In this document: positions 1-64,000 of the stretch, piece after piece
Position numbering within the stretch: the first letter of the stretch is position 1
How the letters are laid out: each line of letters starts with the position of its first letter
NCBI RefSeq assembly: GCF_947179515.1
Contig: NC_067482.1
Span: 76,187,080-76,251,079 of the forward strand
Direction: 5' to 3'
Length of the DNA stretch: 64,000 nt
From: Apodemus sylvaticus
Taxonomy: Eukaryota > Chordata > Mammalia > Rodentia > Muridae
Translations under genes and position numbers: made by a program
The notes under the pieces: generated by a model
Database searches by the model: none
What the model saw: only the letters and a program-made list of their open reading frames with translations
What the model was told of the DNA's origin: nothing

Positions 1-282
1 CCCCGTATCTTACCCAATACAACTCAGCCTTGGGAACCTACTACAAGTTCTCAGGCCCCAATTATTTTTGTTTTTTAAGCCTTTAAACAAATTATTTGTG
101 TGCTTGTGCACCAGTGTGCCTGCAGATGTCAGAGGACAACACATGGGAACTGATTCTATTTTAACCATGTGAGTCTTAGGGTTGGAACTCAAGCCTCAGG
201 CTTAGCAGGAAGTACCTTTACACACTGAGCCTCCTTGCTAAGGTCAGAGCTGCCAGGTTTTTTGTTTGTTTATTTGTTTGTT

Positions 283-421
283 TGAGACAAGTTCACACTG
301 TGTAGCACTGGCAGGCCTGGAACTTGGTATGTAGATCAGGCTGGTCTTGAATTCACTGAGGTCTACCTGCTTCTGCCTCCTGAAGGCTGAGATTAAAGAT
401 ATACTCCACCATACCCAGCTC
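283..421 (-). mobile_element. B1 SINE
   Basis: Antisense B1: GAGACAAGTTCACACTGTGT, GATCAGGCTGGTCTTGAATT, CTGAGATTAAAG. A B3-like tRNA SINE remnant precedes it at about 80-245. Confidence 0.85.
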
Positions 422-984
422 TGAGCTTCAATTTATAGCGACCACCTTTATCAAAGAAACTTTATAGCAAATGGAGATAATCATAGAAACCCACAACTGG
501 ACAAAATTAGAGATCAATGGATTATAGGGGAGTCAAGCCCAATGGCTACATCTACATCACAGTTCCTGCATATGTGGCTGAGGGAACAATATGAAAGAGG
601 AGGGAGAAAGATTGTAAGGGCCAGGATACCAGAAAGTTGGCTGTGAAGCAGCCTAGGAGAGAAATAGATAACAAACAAGACCACAATAAAGGCAGTAGCT
701 ATGGATATATTAATATGGATAGAGGAAAATTTTTTAGGTCTCATCCCTAGACAAAAAAAAAAAAAAAAAAGGTAATAATTTTGGAAAGGAGTATTAACCT
801 CTCTCAGGGATGAGCCTGCTTATTGGTTGTCTAATATAGAGTAACCAACCATGAATCCATAGAATCACAAGTAACAAAATCAGACACAGCAAGCTGAATT
901 TGTATATACTTATACATACACACATATATACATATATATATGTTTATGTAACAAATATAATAAAAGAAGAAAAAGCTTCAGTGT

Positions 985-1085
985 GAGAAGGGGGGTCTAG
1001 AGGAGGTTTTGGAGGGTAGTTAGAAGCGGGGAAGTGATGTAACTCTATTTCAATTAAAAACATTTTTATAAAATTTTTTTAAAAA
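985..1085 (+). mobile_element. Possible LINE-1 3' terminus
   Basis: GGAGGTTTTGGAGGGTAGTT, then AAGTGATGTAACTCTATTTC and an A/T-rich end resemble an eroded L1 3' UTR. Weak, short match. Confidence 0.35.
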
Positions 1086-2215
1086 ACAGGAAAAATAGAA
1101 AAGAGAGAAACAGAAGAAAGGAAGAAACACTGGTGGTGCTGTGACGCCTCCGGTGCTCAGAGCATGCGTGGAACAACAGCACTGGCAGCATAGGGGCTTG
1201 GAATACATGCAAATTCCTAGCTCCTACGAAGCTTCCTGGACGGAAATGTTTTAAGCACCTTCAAGGCTGATTTACTTGTACATATAATAATCAGAGAGCT
1301 ATGTAACTGACTTCCTGTCCACTAGCTCTTATAATGATCAGTTAATGTGTCAGGCCTAAGAGATCCTCTAAGCATTTCAAATGATGTTGTGGGTACCTCC
1401 CCAAGTGATCACGTGTGGGTGCAAGAAGTAACATTTCTATTTCCTTTGCAGATGCTATTATTAAAAAAAACACATACCAGATGGGCAATAAATGCCCCAC
1501 ACAGGGATGTAGAAGTTTGGTCTGGATGGGAGGCCCTGGTCTGCCTGCACCAAGCTAAGGAGCTAACTTCACCTATACTTTTCCTTAAGAAAACTTTCTC
1601 CAAAGGTTCATAAACTGTCCAGAAACCACACTGAGGACGGACTCAAAAGGGCTCACAGCTCTTACTTCCAAACATGCTCAGATATCTGACTGAGTAAGTT
1701 AGTGAATTAGTACCTGCGTGCTGAGGTTTAAGCCTAAAAACCCTTTGCAAAAAAGAGGGCCACCCACAACCAGAAACAGTCTATCTGAATAATAAAAATA
1801 AATTAATAAAATACTTCCAATCAGTTTCGAAATTTGCTAAATAATTACTTCATTATCTAAGAATACCCAGAACACTTTTAATCATAACAAAGTTAAGACA
1901 TTGCAACATGTCTGGCTATAGAACCAATGAAAGCCGTAGGACGTGGCAGGAGGGATAGGGCCCGGCAAGCACAGCCCAAACGACGGGACAGTGTCAAAGA
2001 GCTTGTCAAAGAAAATCACAGTGAAAAAGTTTAGTCTGAATGCCTGTAGCCAGACCACATTTCCCTACAAAACAGTGCCCATGAAAAAAAGATTAATATG
2101 CAGGCGGAATTTTACAAAGCTTTATAAAGAATGGAAAATAAGAATGCTCTCATAGCAGCTATGCCTCGGGCCCAATACTGGGCTAGTGCCTGGCCCTGGG
2201 AAGCTGAGCACCTAC

Positions 2216-63099
<60,884 letters not shown>

Positions 63100-64000
63100 C
63101 TGTAAATCACAGAAAGCAACAAAAGAAAGTAAGGTAACAAGCTGCTAAAATCTGCAAGAAATCAAAAAATCCTCAAAAAGCTTCACTCAAATCCTGCAAT
63201 GGGGATGTGGACTTCCATAGGACATGTTTAACACCTACAGTGTCACACTTTAAAGGTGAAAATTACACTCATGTTCAAATACAGTTTTACAGATATGACT
63301 AAAATGTCAAAAAAGCTCATATAAATTGCCCTTTAAAAGCCAAAATAAAACTCTAAGATCTCACATTGTATGGACAAGCAGAGGCCATACACAAGTTTTC
63401 ATTAGAGACAGACAGTTCCTAGGGTGCATGGCATACTTGCCACAAAAATAAACATTCTTTAATGACAAGGACAGCAAAAACATTTTCTGCTCATAGTTCA
63501 GGCAATCTTTTAAGTGCACAAGGCCACAAGGACATTTTCCAGGCAGACTGGCTCTACTCTGCAGCCACAGTAAGTCTGGCTCCTTGGTGTATTTACTTGG
63601 TGAGCCACAATAAGTCAGGGTCAGCAGAATTTGTCCACGTCTTCTAAAGGCCAGGTCCCTTCTAAAGGCTGGCAGGTCTAGATTCCCACCTGCCCCACCA
63701 CCCATGACTAGCTCATGTCAGACAGGGCAGGCTGCCACTGCCTAATCTATGGCTCAAACTCTTTGAGGATCAAGAAGAACAGAGACTAGGTTAAGGAGGT
63801 ATCTTCGAGGGTCAGGAATGGAAAGGGTTCTGTAAAGTCAGGATCCAAGTTGAAGAAGAATACTAAATCCCCCCACAAAAGGCATAAAAACCTATTCATC
63901 CCTGACAATCAAACATGAGAGTCCTGAAAATTGCCTAATATTTCTATTTCATTGCATCCAAAATGGAGGTGACAAGCCAGAAAGTCAGGAGACCAGGCTT
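63100..64000 (-). other. Htt intron 9, 3' part
   Basis: No exon, SINE or other element recognised. Ends in the exon 10 acceptor (tract GTGATTTACAG). Confidence 0.85.

Larger units (their letters stand above)
1..2215 (-). other. Htt intron 41, 5' part
   Basis: B3-like remnant (80-245), B1, A run (752-770), TA-rich tract (900-960) and possible L1 end. 1100-2200 shows nothing recognisable and contains no exon 42. Confidence 0.85.

Noticed and set aside
1..2215. Search for Htt exon 42
   Set aside because: No sequence matching the expected conserved segment (CNREIVRRGALILFCDYV) was found on the minus strand; the exon must lie beyond the window.
63100..64000. Search for Htt exon 9
   Set aside because: No match to the conserved exon 9 region (QLTAAKEESGGRSRSGS) was seen; it lies beyond the window.

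Overview
This is a rodent (murid) nuclear genomic window. It carries no complete transcription unit, only the middle of one very large gene on the minus strand: the huntingtin gene (Htt). Reading from position 64000 down to 1, I can place 32 consecutive coding exons. They correspond to human HTT exons 10 to 41, roughly human residues 427 to 1861. They total 4,306 coding bases, have canonical GT/AG boundaries and unbroken phase, and show no premature stop. Exon 10 is the first (63052-63099) and exon 41 the last (2216-2423). Exons 1-9 and 42-67 lie outside the window. The murid assignment rests on abundant B1, B2, B3-like and B4-like SINEs, rodent LINE-1 fragments and rodent-type residues in the protein. 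As far as I can recall the mouse and rat proteins, the exons match neither at every position, so I do not name a species.

Layout. 63100-64000 is part of intron 9. 58064-63099 holds exons 10-12, including the disordered, caspase-cleaved segment. After a 4.9-kb SINE-rich intron 12, exons 13-19 are compactly packed (48756-53191). Exons 20-28 run from 46626 to 35335. Intron 28 (26676-35334, 8.7 kb) is the largest and contains a decayed LINE-1. Exons 29-33 lie at 20909-26675, exons 34-41 at 2216-16407, and 1-2215 is part of intron 41. The encoded protein covers the end of the N-terminal HEAT solenoid, its large disordered loop, and the start of the bridge region.

The most striking feature is a 30-copy, 27-bp minisatellite at 44733-45540. 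It begins inside the last 8 bases of exon 22 and fills the first 800 bases of intron 22. The repeated unit is the exon-22/intron-22 junction itself, so the 5' splice site has been copied into a ladder: 19 units keep the GT and 11 carry AT. Because the exon-proximal unit is 25 bp rather than 27, use of any distal copy would shift the reading frame.

Other secondary content: a clearly recognisable processed pseudogene of ribosomal protein Rpl23a (about 47355-47745, minus strand); a L1 copy whose ORF1 is interrupted by an AT-rich, roughly 160-bp triplicated block ending in an A-rich tail; a L1 3' end with a 22-bp inverted duplication; tandem promoter-like monomers at 60.5-61.0 kb; and several DNA-transposon-like rodent repeats. 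I see no rRNA, tRNA, CRISPR array, promoter or terminator. The remaining open reading frames in the window are antisense shadows of exons, SINE-derived, or products of the minisatellite.
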